Positions 12,547 to 22,217 of a DNA stretch of 64,000 bases are shown here, piece after piece. How positions within the stretch are numbered: the stretch's first letter is position 1; each line of letters opens with the position of its first letter. Location of the stretch: the NCBI GenBank assembly GCA_000169115.1, contig AAVV01000002.1, positions 62,001-126,000 of the forward strand, read 5' to 3'. Below the pieces are notes generated by a model that was not told the DNA's origin, searched no databases, and was given only the letters and a program-made list of their open reading frames with translations. Made by a program: the position numbers and the translations under genes. This DNA comes from a marine gamma proteobacterium HTCC2080 (GTDB lineage Bacteria; Pseudomonadota; Gammaproteobacteria; Pseudomonadales; Halieaceae).

Positions 12547-14475
12547 ATGACTGCCGCCACAGAAACAAATGCCACCGAAACAATGGGCTTTCAGACCGAA
12601 GCCAAAAAGTTGCTTCATTTGATGATCCATTCGTTGTACTCGAATCGGGAAATCTTTCTCAGAGAATTAATATCGAATGCTTCAGACGCCATTGATAAGC
12701 ATCGCTTTGCGGTTATTGAGAACGGCAAGTTGGCGGAAGGTGTTTCTGAATACCAAATTCAGGTTGGAGTTGATGGCGAGTCCAATACGGTCACAATTTC
12801 GGATAATGGCATTGGCATGAGCCGGGAAGAGGTGATTGAACACCTTGGCACCATTGCGAAATCGGGTACCGCCGCGTTCTTGGATAATCTCAGTGGTGAT
12901 GATAAAAAAGACTCCCAACTTATTGGTCAGTTTGGTGTCGGGTTTTACTCAGCGTTTATCGTCGCCGATCGTGTGGAAGTTATAACTCGTAAAGCCGGCA
13001 CCGCTAGTTCTGAGGCGACACATTGGGAATCGGCGGGTGAGGCCGAATTTTCGGTCACCAGTTCAGAGCGTGACACCTCAGGTACGACCGTAATTTTGCA
13101 CCTAAAGTCAGATGCCGATGAATTTGCCTCTGAATACCGAATTCGTAGTGTCATCAAAAAATACTCGGACCATATTTCAGTGCCAGTAATGATGCCAAAG
13201 GTCGCTGATGCTCCTGCAGGTGAAGATGAAGCAGAGGTGGTTGAGTCGGCCCCAGTCGAGTGGGAGGCGGTTAACGAAGCGCAAGCCCTTTGGACACGCA
13301 GTCGATCAGACGTCTCTGATGAAGAGTACCAAGCTTTCTATAAACACATCTCACACGACTTTGAGGACCCTGCAACTTGGAGTCATAACAGAGTAGAGGG
13401 AAAGCTGGAGTACACATCGCTGCTATACATACCGGCGAAGGCTCCCTTTGACCTATGGAATCGTGAGGGTGCACGAGGTTTAAAACTGTATGTGCAGCGC
13501 ACGTTTATTATGGATGACGCTGAACAATTTCTGCCCCTGTATCTGCGGTTTGTTAAGGGTGTACTCGACTCTAATGATCTGCCGCTGAACGTATCACGTG
13601 AAATCTTGCAACAAGACGGCAATGTTGAATCCATGAAGAGCGCTATGTCCAAGCGAATACTGGATATGCTGCAAAAAATGGCATCTGCTGAGCCCGAGCA
13701 GTATCAGCAATTCTGGGACACCTTTGGCGAGGTATTGAAAGAAGGTCCTGCAGAGGACTTCGCTAACAAGGAAAAGGTTGCCAAACTTCTGCGCTTTGCC
13801 TCCACCAATTCCGATGCTCCAGAGCATACGGTCAGTCTTCCAGATTACTGTGAGCGCCTCTCTGAGGGTCAAGAAGCGATTTGGTATGTTGTGGCAGAAA
13901 ACCACGCGACAGCAAAAAACAGCCCGCACCTAGAGGTTTTCCGGAAGAAGGGTATTGAGGTGCTGCTTTTATCCGATCGTATTGATGAGTGGCTAATGAG
14001 CCATCTCATGGAGTTCGATGGAAAGGAGCTTAAAGATGTCGCTCGTGGAAGTCTGGAATTTGACAGTGAAAACGAGGAAGAAAAAGCGGCGTTGGAAACC
14101 GCAGGTAAGGCACACGAGGGTCTCATTGAGCGGATGAAAGCCGCTCTGGGCGATAAAGTGGCGGAGGTGCGTCCCACGCTGCGCCTCACTGAATCACCGG
14201 CATGCTTGGTGGTCGGCGAACATGAGATGGGTGCGCAGATGCGCCGCATTATGGAGGCGGCGGGTCAGGCCGTGCCTGATTCTCCCCCCACATTGGAGCT
14301 TAATACGGAACATCCGCTGATTCAGCGTCTGGATCAAGAGTCCGATGAGGAGCGTTTTGCCGATCTCACCCAGATTTTGTTCGATCAAGCGACGTTGGCA
14401 GAGGGTTCGACGCTTGAGGATCCTGCCACTTACGTCAGCCGGCTCAACAAGCTGTTGTTGGAGATGAGTCAGTAG
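12547..14475 (+). CDS. htpG: Molecular chaperone HtpG (Hsp90 family)
   Basis: HtpG is the bacterial Hsp90, an ATP-driven cytosolic chaperone. The 642-residue protein has the GHKL ATPase domain with [34 protein letters not shown] and [18 protein letters not shown]. The middle domain contains NVSREILQQ and the C-terminal dimerisation domain follows. I chose ATG 12547 because AGGG lies nine bases upstream, the length fits the family (about 620-640) and a heat-shock promoter lies immediately upstream. A 41-residue extension to 12424 is open but improbable. sixA follows after a single base. Confidence 0.96.
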   Translation: MTAATETNATETMGFQTEAKKLLHLMIHSLYSNREIFLRELISNASDAIDKHRFAVIENGKLAEGVSEYQIQVGVDGESNTVTISDNGIGMSREEVIEHLGTIAKSGTAAFLDNLSGDDKKDSQLIGQFGVGFYSAFIVADRVEVITRKAGTASSEATHWESAGEAEFSVTSSERDTSGTTVILHLKSDADEFASEYRIRSVIKKYSDHISVPVMMPKVADAPAGEDEAEVVESAPVEWEAVNEAQALWTRSRSDVSDEEYQAFYKHISHDFEDPATWSHNRVEGKLEYTSLLYIPAKAPFDLWNREGARGLKLYVQRTFIMDDAEQFLPLYLRFVKGVLDSNDLPLNVSREILQQDGNVESMKSAMSKRILDMLQKMASAEPEQYQQFWDTFGEVLKEGPAEDFANKEKVAKLLRFASTNSDAPEHTVSLPDYCERLSEGQEAIWYVVAENHATAKNSPHLEVFRKKGIEVLLLSDRIDEWLMSHLMEFDGKELKDVARGSLEFDSENEEEKAALETAGKAHEGLIERMKAALGDKVAEVRPTLRLTESPACLVVGEHEMGAQMRRIMEAAGQAVPDSPPTLELNTEHPLIQRLDQESDEERFADLTQILFDQATLAEGSTLEDPATYVSRLNKLLLEMSQ

Positions 14476-14476
14476 C

Positions 14477-14938
14477 GTGCTGGTGACTGTTTGGCGGCAC
14501 GGGGAGTCGGGAACTGCTCCTCGTGATCGCGATCGAGCCCTCACTGCAAAAGGAGCAGATGCACTGAATAAAGCCGTGTTGCGCTTCCAGGACACGCTAG
14601 AGGAAAAGTCACTGCCCTCGGTTTCGGGTGTTTTGACCAGTCCATGGCTACGTACGCGGCAGACCGCCGAAATCTTAGGTGTAGCTCTAAAGGTCAGCCC
14701 GCGTGAGGAAGGCTGGTTGGCTCCTAGCGCTGCAGTAGCTGATGCGGCGCCAATTTTTGAATCGCCCGTAGAGCACCTCTTACTGGTTAGTCACCAGCCA
14801 TTGGTTTCTGAATTGCTTTGGTATTGGCTAGACAGTAGGAGCCTGGCGCCTCTTGCGCCGGGTGGAAGAGCATCGTTATGGATTGCTGACCACGGGCAGG
14901 GGCTTGGAACGCTGGTGAGCAGCGAGGTAAATATTTAA
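14477..14938 (+). CDS. sixA: SixA-type phosphohistidine phosphatase
   Basis: SixA proteins are small histidine-phosphatase-family enzymes that remove phosphate from phosphohistidine on phosphotransfer (HPt) domains. This one has 153 residues with the RHGE catalytic motif at residues 7-10, the family context TSPWLRTRQTAEIL, and the second catalytic histidine in SHQPLVSELL near residue 108. The start is a GTG one base after the htpG stop, so the two genes share a transcript. Whether its target is the hybrid kinase encoded elsewhere in the window cannot be told from sequence. Confidence 0.85.
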   Translation: MLVTVWRHGESGTAPRDRDRALTAKGADALNKAVLRFQDTLEEKSLPSVSGVLTSPWLRTRQTAEILGVALKVSPREEGWLAPSAAVADAAPIFESPVEHLLLVSHQPLVSELLWYWLDSRSLAPLAPGGRASLWIADHGQGLGTLVSSEVNI

Positions 14939-15087
14939 TCTCAATATTGCATTCGGCATCCGATCTCTGAATTTCAGTGCTGCATGAGCAAGGAGCTTTC
15001 TGCGTTTTAGCATCGCTTGTGTTATTTCCCAAGGTTCATCGGCCGAGAAGTTTTGGTCATATCATCGGACTAGTCTAGAATGCTGAT

Positions 15088-15747
15088 ATGGACTCTATTG
15101 ATTCAGCTCATCAAGTCGCGATTTTAGACGCTCACGCTATTGTAGCGGCTGGTGTTAGCGCGCTGGTGGCAGCCGAGTCAGGTTTTGAGGTTCAGGGCGT
15201 TTTTCAAAGTGTTAGTGATCTTAAATCGAAGTTTGAAGTTGAGATCCCCGATGTATTGATCATGGATTTGCAATTGGGAGACGCGAGCGTCACGTCGGAG
15301 ATCCGCGAACTCACCTATCGACATCCTGAACTGCCCATCTTGGTATTCACGCTTTTGGATTCTCGCACTTACGTGCACGATGCGATCGCGTTTGGTGCTA
15401 TGGGATTTCTTTCCAAAGCTTCTACCCATCAGCAACTCATTGAAGCTTTAAATGCCGTGGTGAAGGGGAAGCACTTTTTTGGTGCAGAGCTGGGGGCATC
15501 CGTCGTCAATATCGACGACGAAGCGATACCGGTTAGTTTGCTTAGCAGTCGCGAGCTTGATGTTTTGAAGCGTCTAGCGCTTGGCTTCAGTCCTAAGGAA
15601 ATCGGGTTTGAGTTGGGACTTTCAGATAAAACTATCCATGCCCACAAAAATACTATCCGTCAAAAGTTAGGTCTTCGTCGGCAAAGCGATATTATTCGTG
15701 CGGCGTTTTCTGCAGGGATTGTTAACGTACGAGATTTAGTGGGCTAG
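15088..15747 (+). CDS. LuxR/NarL-type response regulator without adjacent kinase
   Basis: This 219-residue two-domain transcription factor has a receiver at about residues 8-125, with the phospho-acceptor aspartate at position 60 in VLIMDLQLG and the conserved lysine in FLSKAS. A LuxR-type helix-turn-helix lies at about residues 150-210 (LSSRELDVLKRLALGFSPKE, then SDKTIHAHKNTIRQKLG). In the acidic pocket the usual Asp-Asp pair is Asp14-Ala15, so metal binding may be altered. No histidine kinase is adjacent. The next gene begins seven bases after its stop, suggesting a shared transcript. Target genes are unknown. Confidence 0.85.
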   Translation: MDSIDSAHQVAILDAHAIVAAGVSALVAAESGFEVQGVFQSVSDLKSKFEVEIPDVLIMDLQLGDASVTSEIRELTYRHPELPILVFTLLDSRTYVHDAIAFGAMGFLSKASTHQQLIEALNAVVKGKHFFGAELGASVVNIDDEAIPVSLLSSRELDVLKRLALGFSPKEIGFELGLSDKTIHAHKNTIRQKLGLRRQSDIIRAAFSAGIVNVRDLVG

Positions 15748-15754
15748 CTCTTCA

Positions 15755-16642
15755 GTGTCGCTATCAATTGGTTCCATTGGCCACAGGGAAGTGTCCTTTA
15801 AGACTCAGGGATTGACCTATGCAGCAATGGAGTGGCCGGGAGACGGAGAGACTACCGTCCTAGCGTTGCACGGCTGGCTCGATAATGCATTGTCCTTTAG
15901 CCGTATAGCGCCTTTTATGGCTCCCTATCGGGTTATTTCTATTGATCTTTCAGGACATGGGCTAAGTAGCTGGCGGTCCGCCGATGCAACTTACAACCTC
16001 TGGGATGATCTTCCTCACCTCGTAGAAATTGTGGACCAGCTAAATCTCAACAAAGTGGTGCTTATGGGCCACAGTCGGGGAGCGGCAATTGCGATTCTTT
16101 TAGCGGGTGTTCTGGCCGAGCGGGCACAGGCCCTGATAATGATTGATGGGTTGCTTGCCAATTTTGTTGATGAACGTAATGCGGCACAACAGTTAAAAAA
16201 CTTTGTTCGTGACCATAGAAAATATACGAAGCGACCTGATCGTTATTTTAAATCTGAGGAAGCTTTCATAGCGCGACGTTGCACTTATGGATTCGATGAA
16301 AACAGTGCTAAATTGTTGGCCCCAAGGGCGCTCGAGTTGTCTTCGCTGGGCTTTCGACTGAGGTCAGATCCTCGACTATACGGCATATCAGCGAACGGCT
16401 TTCGCCAAAAGCAGCGCTCGGATCTTTATCGTGAGATTGTCAGTCCCGCGTTGGCAGTTTTTGCGGGTGCTGATGAATTATCGCCAACTGATTACCGACG
16501 AACGATGTTGGACGAAGCAAAAATCGCCATGCATACGCTGCAGATCGAACGCTACCCAGGCACTCATCATTTACACATGGACGATAGCTTGGCCCCTATG
16601 TTGGCCAGTCGTTGCAGGGATTTTTTGGATCAGTGCACTTAA
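15755..16642 (+). CDS. Alpha/beta-fold hydrolase
   Basis: This is a serine hydrolase of the alpha/beta fold, 295 residues, with no export signal. Catalytic elements are visible: oxyanion motif LHGWLDNALSF, nucleophile elbow GHSRGAA with Ser107, the acidic residue probably in FAGADELSP, and the histidine in GTHHLHMDD near the C-terminus. It starts with a GTG seven bases after the response-regulator gene, so co-expression is likely. Substrate cannot be inferred; related proteins include esterases and epoxide-hydrolase-like enzymes. Confidence 0.8.
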   Translation: MSLSIGSIGHREVSFKTQGLTYAAMEWPGDGETTVLALHGWLDNALSFSRIAPFMAPYRVISIDLSGHGLSSWRSADATYNLWDDLPHLVEIVDQLNLNKVVLMGHSRGAAIAILLAGVLAERAQALIMIDGLLANFVDERNAAQQLKNFVRDHRKYTKRPDRYFKSEEAFIARRCTYGFDENSAKLLAPRALELSSLGFRLRSDPRLYGISANGFRQKQRSDLYREIVSPALAVFAGADELSPTDYRRTMLDEAKIAMHTLQIERYPGTHHLHMDDSLAPMLASRCRDFLDQCT

Positions 16643-16852
16643 GACATGGGGCTTGACGATTCATCAGTCGCAAAAACAACAGTGCTGAAAGCTTTGTAAA
16701 CGCCCGCGCACCAGTTCCTTAGGCGCCATCTTTGTTTTGGTTTGAATGGCGGAATTTTTTATCTACATCCCCATTAGTATGCGCATCGGTTTGGGCCCTC
16801 AAGGCGCCTTCTCAAATGCGATGCGCCAGCGGCCCCAAAAGATTAAGGCGCG

Positions 16853-17797
16853 GTGGTAGCATGCGCAACATACTGGGGTTTACAGGACAATACGTTGGCA
16901 ATTTTCCGCGAGATTTTAACCACAACACAATCACGACTTGAGGCAGGTAACCTACACTTTGGCCACGGTTATTTTGATGCCCATGATGAGGCGGTCGCGT
17001 TGGTGCTCGCAGCAGAGGGGCTAGATCCGACGACGGGGCCAGAAATTCTTGACGTAGTGATGTCTGATGCTGGGGAGAAGAAACTGCAGTTGTTTTTGCA
17101 GCAACGTATACATGATCGACTTCCCACGGCTTACATCATCGGTTATGCCGCACTCGGGGAACTCACTTTTTGGTGTGACTCACGTGCTCTAGTACCTCGA
17201 TCACCGCTCATGTCGGTGATTCACGAGGGCTACAGCCCTTGGTTTAATCAAGCAACACCCTTGAGAATTGTTGATGTCTGTTGTGGTGGAGGTAGTTTGG
17301 GTCTGCTAGCGGCCTATCATTCTCCAGAAAGTCATGTTCTCTTACTCGATATAGACGCCGACGCTTTAGCCCTAGCTGGGACCAACCGTCGTGATCAAGG
17401 GATGGGCAACACCTTGTGCGTGCAGGCAGACCTCCTTGAAGCTCTGGCCCCCAGCTCCGTTGATATTATTCTTGCGAATCCTCCTTACGTTGACGCTGAA
17501 GACATGGCTAACCTACCTCAGGAGTATCATCATGAGCCTCGGCTTGCTCTGGCAGCAGGAGACGACGGATTAGATTTAGTGCACAGGCTGCTCAGGCAGG
17601 CCAGCTTAGTTCTCTCGCCCCATGGCATGCTGTTTTTAGAAGTTGGGAACAGTGCTCCAGCATTGGCAAGCAGCTATCCAGCACTCACCTTTATATGGCT
17701 GGAGTTGCCCAGTGGTGGTCACGGGGTGTGTGCTATTTCAGCCAATGAACTTCGCAACTCAATAGAGCTCACGGGTAGCCCAGCTTCACAGGTATAA
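16853..17797 (+). CDS. prmB: Ribosomal protein uL3 N5-glutamine methyltransferase
   Basis: PrmB methylates a glutamine of ribosomal protein L3 using S-adenosylmethionine, aiding 50S assembly. The protein has about 314 residues, normal for the family, with an N-terminal helical domain, the motif I segment IVDVCCGGGSLGLLAA near residue 139 and the signature NPPYVDAEDM that binds the target glutamine. The PrmB-specific pattern HFGHG followed by DEAVALVL near the N-terminus, together with aroC directly downstream, separates it from PrmC. I use the GTG at 16853; a TTG at 16890 is also possible. Confidence 0.9.
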   Translation: MVACATYWGLQDNTLAIFREILTTTQSRLEAGNLHFGHGYFDAHDEAVALVLAAEGLDPTTGPEILDVVMSDAGEKKLQLFLQQRIHDRLPTAYIIGYAALGELTFWCDSRALVPRSPLMSVIHEGYSPWFNQATPLRIVDVCCGGGSLGLLAAYHSPESHVLLLDIDADALALAGTNRRDQGMGNTLCVQADLLEALAPSSVDIILANPPYVDAEDMANLPQEYHHEPRLALAAGDDGLDLVHRLLRQASLVLSPHGMLFLEVGNSAPALASSYPALTFIWLELPSGGHGVCAISANELRNSIELTGSPASQV

Positions 17798-17817
17798 TAG
17801 GAGCAGGAGGGTAAGCT

Positions 17818-18936
17818 ATGTCTGGTAATACACTCGGTAAGCTATTTACTGTGACCACTTTTGGAGAGAGCCATGGCGCAGCCCTGGGGGCTGTTGTAGA
17901 CGGTTGTCCGCCCGGATTGCCCCTTACTACGGGGGATTTGCAGGTCGATTTAGATCGCCGCAAGCCTGGGCAGTCGCGCTATACCACGCAACGTCGAGAG
18001 ACTGATGAGGTGGAAATTTTGTCGGGGGTGTTTGAAGGACTCACGACGGGAACTGCTATCGGTCTTTTAATTCGCAACACTGACCAGCGGTCGAAAGATT
18101 ATAGCAAGATCAAATCGACCTTTAGGCCTGCTCACGCCGATTATACCTACCAGCAAAAATATGGTGTCCGAGATTACCGAGGAGGCGGGCGCTCCTCAGC
18201 AAGAGAGACAGCGATGCGGGTTGCTGCAGGTGCCATTGCCAAGAAGTGGCTGGCTACCAAAGGTGTTGAGGTTAGGGGCTATCTTGCTCAGCTGGGCCCG
18301 CTGGTACCACAAAGCCATGACTGGGACGTGGTTGAAACCAACCCTTTCTTTTGTGGTGATTCATTACTCATTCCGCAGCTTGAGGAGTTTATGCAGGCTT
18401 TGAACAAGTCTGGGGACTCAATTGGTGCTCGCGTTACTGTAGTCGCCGAGGGTCTGCCACCCGGTTTGGGAGAGCCCATTTTCGATCGGTTAGACGCAGA
18501 AATTGCCAGCGCGTTGATGGGCATCAACGCCGTGAAAGGCGTGGAGGTTGGTGCGGGTTTTGGCGTTGTTGAGCAACGAGGGTCAGAGCATCGGGATGCA
18601 CTAACCCCCGAGGGTTTTACGAGTAATAACGCGGGCGGAATTTTGGGGGGTATTTCCTCTGGCCAACCTTTGGTAGCCAGTATTGCGCTAAAACCCACTT
18701 CTAGTATTAGAATTCCTGGGGATAGTATTGACGTTGATGGAAACTCAACAGAAATTATCACCACAGGGCGACATGACCCTTGCGTAGGCATTCGTGCGGT
18801 TCCTATTGCCGAGGCTATGGTGGCTCTGGTGCTTATGGATCACTGGCTGCGGCATCGAGGGCAGAATGCGGATGTTGAATGTTTAACACCAGCAATTCCT
18901 GGGGCTGCAGTTCCACAAGACACTCAAGAGCCGTGA
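17818..18936 (+). CDS. aroC: Chorismate synthase
   Basis: AroC converts 5-enolpyruvylshikimate 3-phosphate to chorismate with reduced FMN, the last shikimate step and the source of the substrate for PabB further along the window. The 372 residues include the family signatures [59 protein letters not shown] and [18 protein letters not shown] strong ribosome site (GGAGG) precedes the ATG by about seven bases. The stop overlaps the GTG start of the next small gene by four bases. Confidence 0.97.
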   Translation: MSGNTLGKLFTVTTFGESHGAALGAVVDGCPPGLPLTTGDLQVDLDRRKPGQSRYTTQRRETDEVEILSGVFEGLTTGTAIGLLIRNTDQRSKDYSKIKSTFRPAHADYTYQQKYGVRDYRGGGRSSARETAMRVAAGAIAKKWLATKGVEVRGYLAQLGPLVPQSHDWDVVETNPFFCGDSLLIPQLEEFMQALNKSGDSIGARVTVVAEGLPPGLGEPIFDRLDAEIASALMGINAVKGVEVGAGFGVVEQRGSEHRDALTPEGFTSNNAGGILGGISSGQPLVASIALKPTSSIRIPGDSIDVDGNSTEIITTGRHDPCVGIRAVPIAEAMVALVLMDHWLRHRGQNADVECLTPAIPGAAVPQDTQEP

Positions 18937-19163
18937 AAAAATACCTCCTGGACAAACGCTTTAGACGTCGTGTAAGAACTTCATTATTAGCCGTAGTAGC
19001 GTCCGGCGCATTGTTTTGGGGCGCGATCGACATTGTGGGAGTGCCGGCATGGAATCTGGCGCGTCTCTTTGCTGAAAGTATGCTTTTAATCGCAATTGTT
19101 ATCTTGGTGGCGGGTGCTGCTGGCTGGTTGTTACACCGCTGGCGAAACGATTCTCAAGATTAG
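18933..19163 (+). CDS. Small two-helix membrane protein
   Basis: A 76-residue protein starts at a GTG overlapping the aroC stop (GTGA), so it is probably coupled to aroC. It has a very basic N-terminus ([14 protein letters not shown]) and two hydrophobic segments at about residues 16-34 and 45-65. I recognise no family. The overlap with aroC, the positive-inside charge pattern and the absence of a competing gene support it as real. An upstream methionine at 18879 would overlap aroC by 58 bases and is unlikely. Confidence 0.6.
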   Translation: MKKYLLDKRFRRRVRTSLLAVVASGALFWGAIDIVGVPAWNLARLFAESMLLIAIVILVAGAAGWLLHRWRNDSQD

Positions 19164-19391
19164 GCCGCGCCAAGTTGCAGGGAAAGGTTACTAAAACTGC
19201 GCTAACTTGCTTGATGCGGGGTTTGTTTTTGCGGCTCTATTTTGGCTCTGGCAAGAACAGATTACTTAAAGCAGGATAAATTTGATGAAATAGTGCCTCT
19301 TTGGGCAAATAGAGTAGGGCTCGCAAAACCGCTAGACTGGTCCCATAGTGATAGAAATTGCTGGTATATCTGAGACATTAAGGAATGATGT

Positions 19392-20195
19392 ATGAATTTG
19401 ATTAAGCCCACGATTATCTTGTTGGCACTGCTCGTTACTGCATTTGCCAATGCGGAACTCCGTTGGGATGCGGCATTAACAGGTGCGCATCGTAGTGAGG
19501 GGAACGCAGACAGGAATAGCGCTAGACACCCGAGAGAAACGCTGGAGTTTTTTGGCCTGACGTCGGGAATGACGGTTATGGAAGTGGCCCCCGGCGGCGG
19601 CTGGTATACCGAGGTGTTGGCAGTTCTCATGCAAAATCAAGGCACCTATCTTGCGGCACACGGCACGGCTAATGGTGGTGCTTACGCACGACGTTCATTG
19701 GGCAGCTTTCTCCGAAAATTAGGGGAAAATAATGACGTTTACGGTGATGTTGTGGTTACCGAGTTACAACCTCCGCTTGCCTTAGTGCCTGCGGAAGCCG
19801 GAACAGTTGATCTTGCTGTGGCTTTTCGAAACGTGCATTCATGGATGCGTGCGGACCAAGTTGAAACCTACTTTGCAGCGATTTTTTCTGCACTCAAGCC
19901 GGGTGGTGTTTTTGGCGTCGTCCAGCACAGAGCGAAACCTGACACGCCCTTAGAAACCATGCGCAAAAGTGCTTATGTGACAGAAGCGCAGGTGATTGAG
20001 TACGCCGAGCTAGCAGGCTTTGTGTTAGATGCGCGCAGTGAGATTAACGCAAATCCGCGGGATACAAAGGATTATCCCGGTGGCGTTTGGACGCTCCCCC
20101 CTAGCTTGAGCGGCGATGAGAAGAACCGCGCAAAATATCTGTCTATTGGCGAGAGCGACCGCATGACGCTTCGCTTTCGCAAGCCAAGCCTTTGA
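19392..20195 (+). CDS. Exported class I methyltransferase-like protein (COG4798 type)
   Basis: This 267-residue protein has a clear signal peptide (KPTIILLALLVTAFANA, cleavage before ELRW) followed by a methyltransferase fold: VMEVAPGGGWYTEVLA as the SAM-binding loop, TVDLAVAFRNVHSWM, and FSALKPGGVFGVVQHR. This matches the predicted exported methyltransferase family COG4798. S-adenosylmethionine is not known to be abundant in the periplasm, so the real activity is uncertain. The stop overlaps the next gene start (TTGA), which suggests coupling to the TusA-like protein. Confidence 0.75.
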   Translation: MNLIKPTIILLALLVTAFANAELRWDAALTGAHRSEGNADRNSARHPRETLEFFGLTSGMTVMEVAPGGGWYTEVLAVLMQNQGTYLAAHGTANGGAYARRSLGSFLRKLGENNDVYGDVVVTELQPPLALVPAEAGTVDLAVAFRNVHSWMRADQVETYFAAIFSALKPGGVFGVVQHRAKPDTPLETMRKSAYVTEAQVIEYAELAGFVLDARSEINANPRDTKDYPGGVWTLPPSLSGDEKNRAKYLSIGESDRMTLRFRKPSL

Positions 20196-20497
20196 GCTCA
20201 TATCGCACGAACGCCCATCGATCGCGCCTGATTGAGCCGGAAGAAGGAGCGCAGAGGTCGCCAGAGGCTGAAGTGGTGGACGCTACAGGATTGAAATGTC
20301 CTGAGCCTGTCATGATGCTTCATAACGCTATTCGTAAGGCGCAGCCAGGAGGGCATGTACTTCTGCAAGCCACCGATCCCTCTACACAACGGGATGTGCC
20401 GCAGTTTTGTAAGTTTTTAGAACATCAACTGTTGGACAGTAGCGCGGACGAGGCGGCCGGTCGATACAGCTATTTAATCGAAAAGCAGCCATCTTAG
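20192..20497 (+). CDS. TusA-family sulfur-carrier-like protein
   Basis: The protein has 101 residues, with the TusA/SirA core VVDATGLKCPEPVMML at residues 28-43. Its Cys-Pro-Glu-Pro holds the cysteine that carries persulfide sulfur in TusA, which supplies sulfur for tRNA 2-thiolation through MnmA. A hydrophilic N-terminal extension of about 25 residues is unusual for TusA (about 80 residues). The start is a TTG overlapping the preceding stop; there is no in-frame ATG before the Cys motif. It may be the TusA that feeds MnmA encoded at 59380-60471, or a paralogue with another partner. Confidence 0.8.
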   Translation: MSSYRTNAHRSRLIEPEEGAQRSPEAEVVDATGLKCPEPVMMLHNAIRKAQPGGHVLLQATDPSTQRDVPQFCKFLEHQLLDSSADEAAGRYSYLIEKQPS

Positions 20498-20504
20498 ATT
20501 TAAG

Positions 20505-21044
20505 ATGAGGGTCTCAATGGCAAGCGGCCTCAATGTAATGCCTGTCGAGGCTATCTTCCAGCAGTGTTTTGCCTCCGACTTCCGAACTCGGTTGGTGGGT
20601 GGGGCAGTTGAGCCCCTATATTTGCCGGAAACCGAAGCGTCCTTCGCTGAGATCCATTATCGCCACGACTATCAACGCAGTGCGCTGCATGAAGTGGCGC
20701 ACTGGTGCGTTGCTGGGCCTAACCGTCGACGCTTGCCCGATTACGGCTACTGGTACTCTCCAGATGATAGAGACATCACCAAGCAGACAGCTTTTTTTGG
20801 TGTTGAGGCAAAGCCGCAAGCTCTTGAGAGCTTTTTCTGCGCCGCAGCAGGTATTAAATTTACTGCAAGCATCGATAATTTGAGCCTGAAAATACCACAG
20901 AGCCTGCTCGAGCAGTTTCACAATAAGCTTCGCTACGAGCAGGATCGGTTAGAGCGAAATGGCTTGCCTATGCGGGCGGCGCGTTTTAGTAAGGCATTAC
21001 ATCGAGCTCGGCGGCAGGATTGCACAGCATGCCCTACCGCATAG
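20505..21044 (+). CDS. epmC: Elongation factor P hydroxylase
   Basis: EpmC hydroxylates the beta-lysylated lysine of translation factor EF-P, the last step of that modification. The 179 residues show the family core YRHDYQRSALHEVAHWCVAG, including an HExxH metal site, followed by RRRLPDYGYWYSPDDRD and KQTAFFGVEAKPQALE. The first in-frame ATG is used; a second (MASGL, 20520) is possible. It overlaps pdxB by 16 bases. EpmA and EpmB, which act earlier, are not in this window. Confidence 0.9.
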   Translation: MRVSMASGLNVMPVEAIFQQCFASDFRTRLVGGAVEPLYLPETEASFAEIHYRHDYQRSALHEVAHWCVAGPNRRRLPDYGYWYSPDDRDITKQTAFFGVEAKPQALESFFCAAAGIKFTASIDNLSLKIPQSLLEQFHNKLRYEQDRLERNGLPMRAARFSKALHRARRQDCTACPTA

Positions 21045-22183
21045 TTGCAGATGAAAATATACAGATAACCCCAGAGCTACTTTCCATCAGCGAGAGCCTG
21101 TTAACGCTACCGGGGAGGGACATTGTCCCGAGCCACCTTGTGGATGCAGATGTTCTTCTGGTGCGATCTGTCACGGAAGTCAACGAACAGCTAATAGGAA
21201 CGTCAGGCGTAAGTTTTGTTGGCACAGCAACTGCTGGTGTGGAGCATATTGACGCTGAATACCTAGCAGGACGGTCTATCAAGTTTGCATCCGCCCCCGG
21301 TGCAAATGCCAATGCAGTGGTCGAATACGTTTTGTCAGTCTTGGCGGCGCGAGGTCGCATTGCCGAAATCTTGGACGGTGGGGCCATTGGTATCTTGGGT
21401 TACGGTAACGTGGGTAGCCAGCTGGCTCGGGTCATTCTAGCGCTTGGAGGGCAAGCGGTTGTTTGGGATCCATGGCAAAAGGTTCCGGCGGCTCTGAAAA
21501 GCCCATCTCTGGAATATGTTTTGCAGCAACCAATTGTGAGTCTCCATGCGTCTTTACATGACCAGTCTCCCTGGCCAAGCCGAGCGATAATTAACACTCC
21601 ATTGCCTGCGGGTATGCCAGCAGGGCAGCTATTTATAAACGCAGCACGGGGGGAGCTGCTGACAGATGCGGCCTTACAAGCGTTGTGCGCACGCGGTACA
21701 GACATTGTGTTAGACGTTTGGCCTGATGAACCCGCAATATCGCCTCGCCAACTTGCTGCGGTGTCGCTGGGTACACCCCACATTGCAGGTTACACCTTAT
21801 CGGCCAAAATTTTGGCTACGAACATGCTGGTTGAGGCACTTATTGGCAGTTCGGTTAGGGCGGCGAGGAAAAAAGTCGCTGTGCAAGAAGTCGTTGCTAC
21901 AGATCCAAGTGCGACGGTAGCGATTGATATGATGGGGCATCAAGGCACATCGGTTGCCGCTTGGTTGGCTTGCTTACTACTGAAGAGCTACGATCCAGAG
22001 TTTGACTCCTGTGAATTGGCTAAACTTCGCGATTCAAACGTGCGGCCGAGTGACTTTGATGCGCTCAGGCGACATTATCATTTGCGGCGGGAGTTGCGCG
22101 GTCGGTCAGTTTTAATGCCGGCTAGTAGTGACGTTCTTCTGAGTCGCTTGGTTTCTGCTCTCGGGGCGTTGCCCGAACATTAA
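21029..22183 (+). CDS. pdxB: Erythronate-4-phosphate dehydrogenase
   Basis: PdxB oxidises 4-phosphoerythronate in the deoxyxylulose-dependent route to pyridoxal phosphate. The 384-residue protein is a D-isomer-specific 2-hydroxyacid dehydrogenase: N-terminal VADENIQITPELL, FVGTATAGVEHIDAEYL, the NAD fold GAIGILGYGNVGSQLARVI, the DVWPDEPAIS active-site region, and a C-terminal dimerisation domain found only in PdxB. I use ATG 21029 inside the end of epmC; a TTG nine bases upstream is less likely. msrB follows after 34 bases. Confidence 0.93.
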   Translation: MPYRIVADENIQITPELLSISESLLTLPGRDIVPSHLVDADVLLVRSVTEVNEQLIGTSGVSFVGTATAGVEHIDAEYLAGRSIKFASAPGANANAVVEYVLSVLAARGRIAEILDGGAIGILGYGNVGSQLARVILALGGQAVVWDPWQKVPAALKSPSLEYVLQQPIVSLHASLHDQSPWPSRAIINTPLPAGMPAGQLFINAARGELLTDAALQALCARGTDIVLDVWPDEPAISPRQLAAVSLGTPHIAGYTLSAKILATNMLVEALIGSSVRAARKKVAVQEVVATDPSATVAIDMMGHQGTSVAAWLACLLLKSYDPEFDSCELAKLRDSNVRPSDFDALRRHYHLRRELRGRSVLMPASSDVLLSRLVSALGALPEH

Positions 22184-22217
22184 CAATAGATCCAGGAACA
22201 AAGGGTGGTGATTTCCT

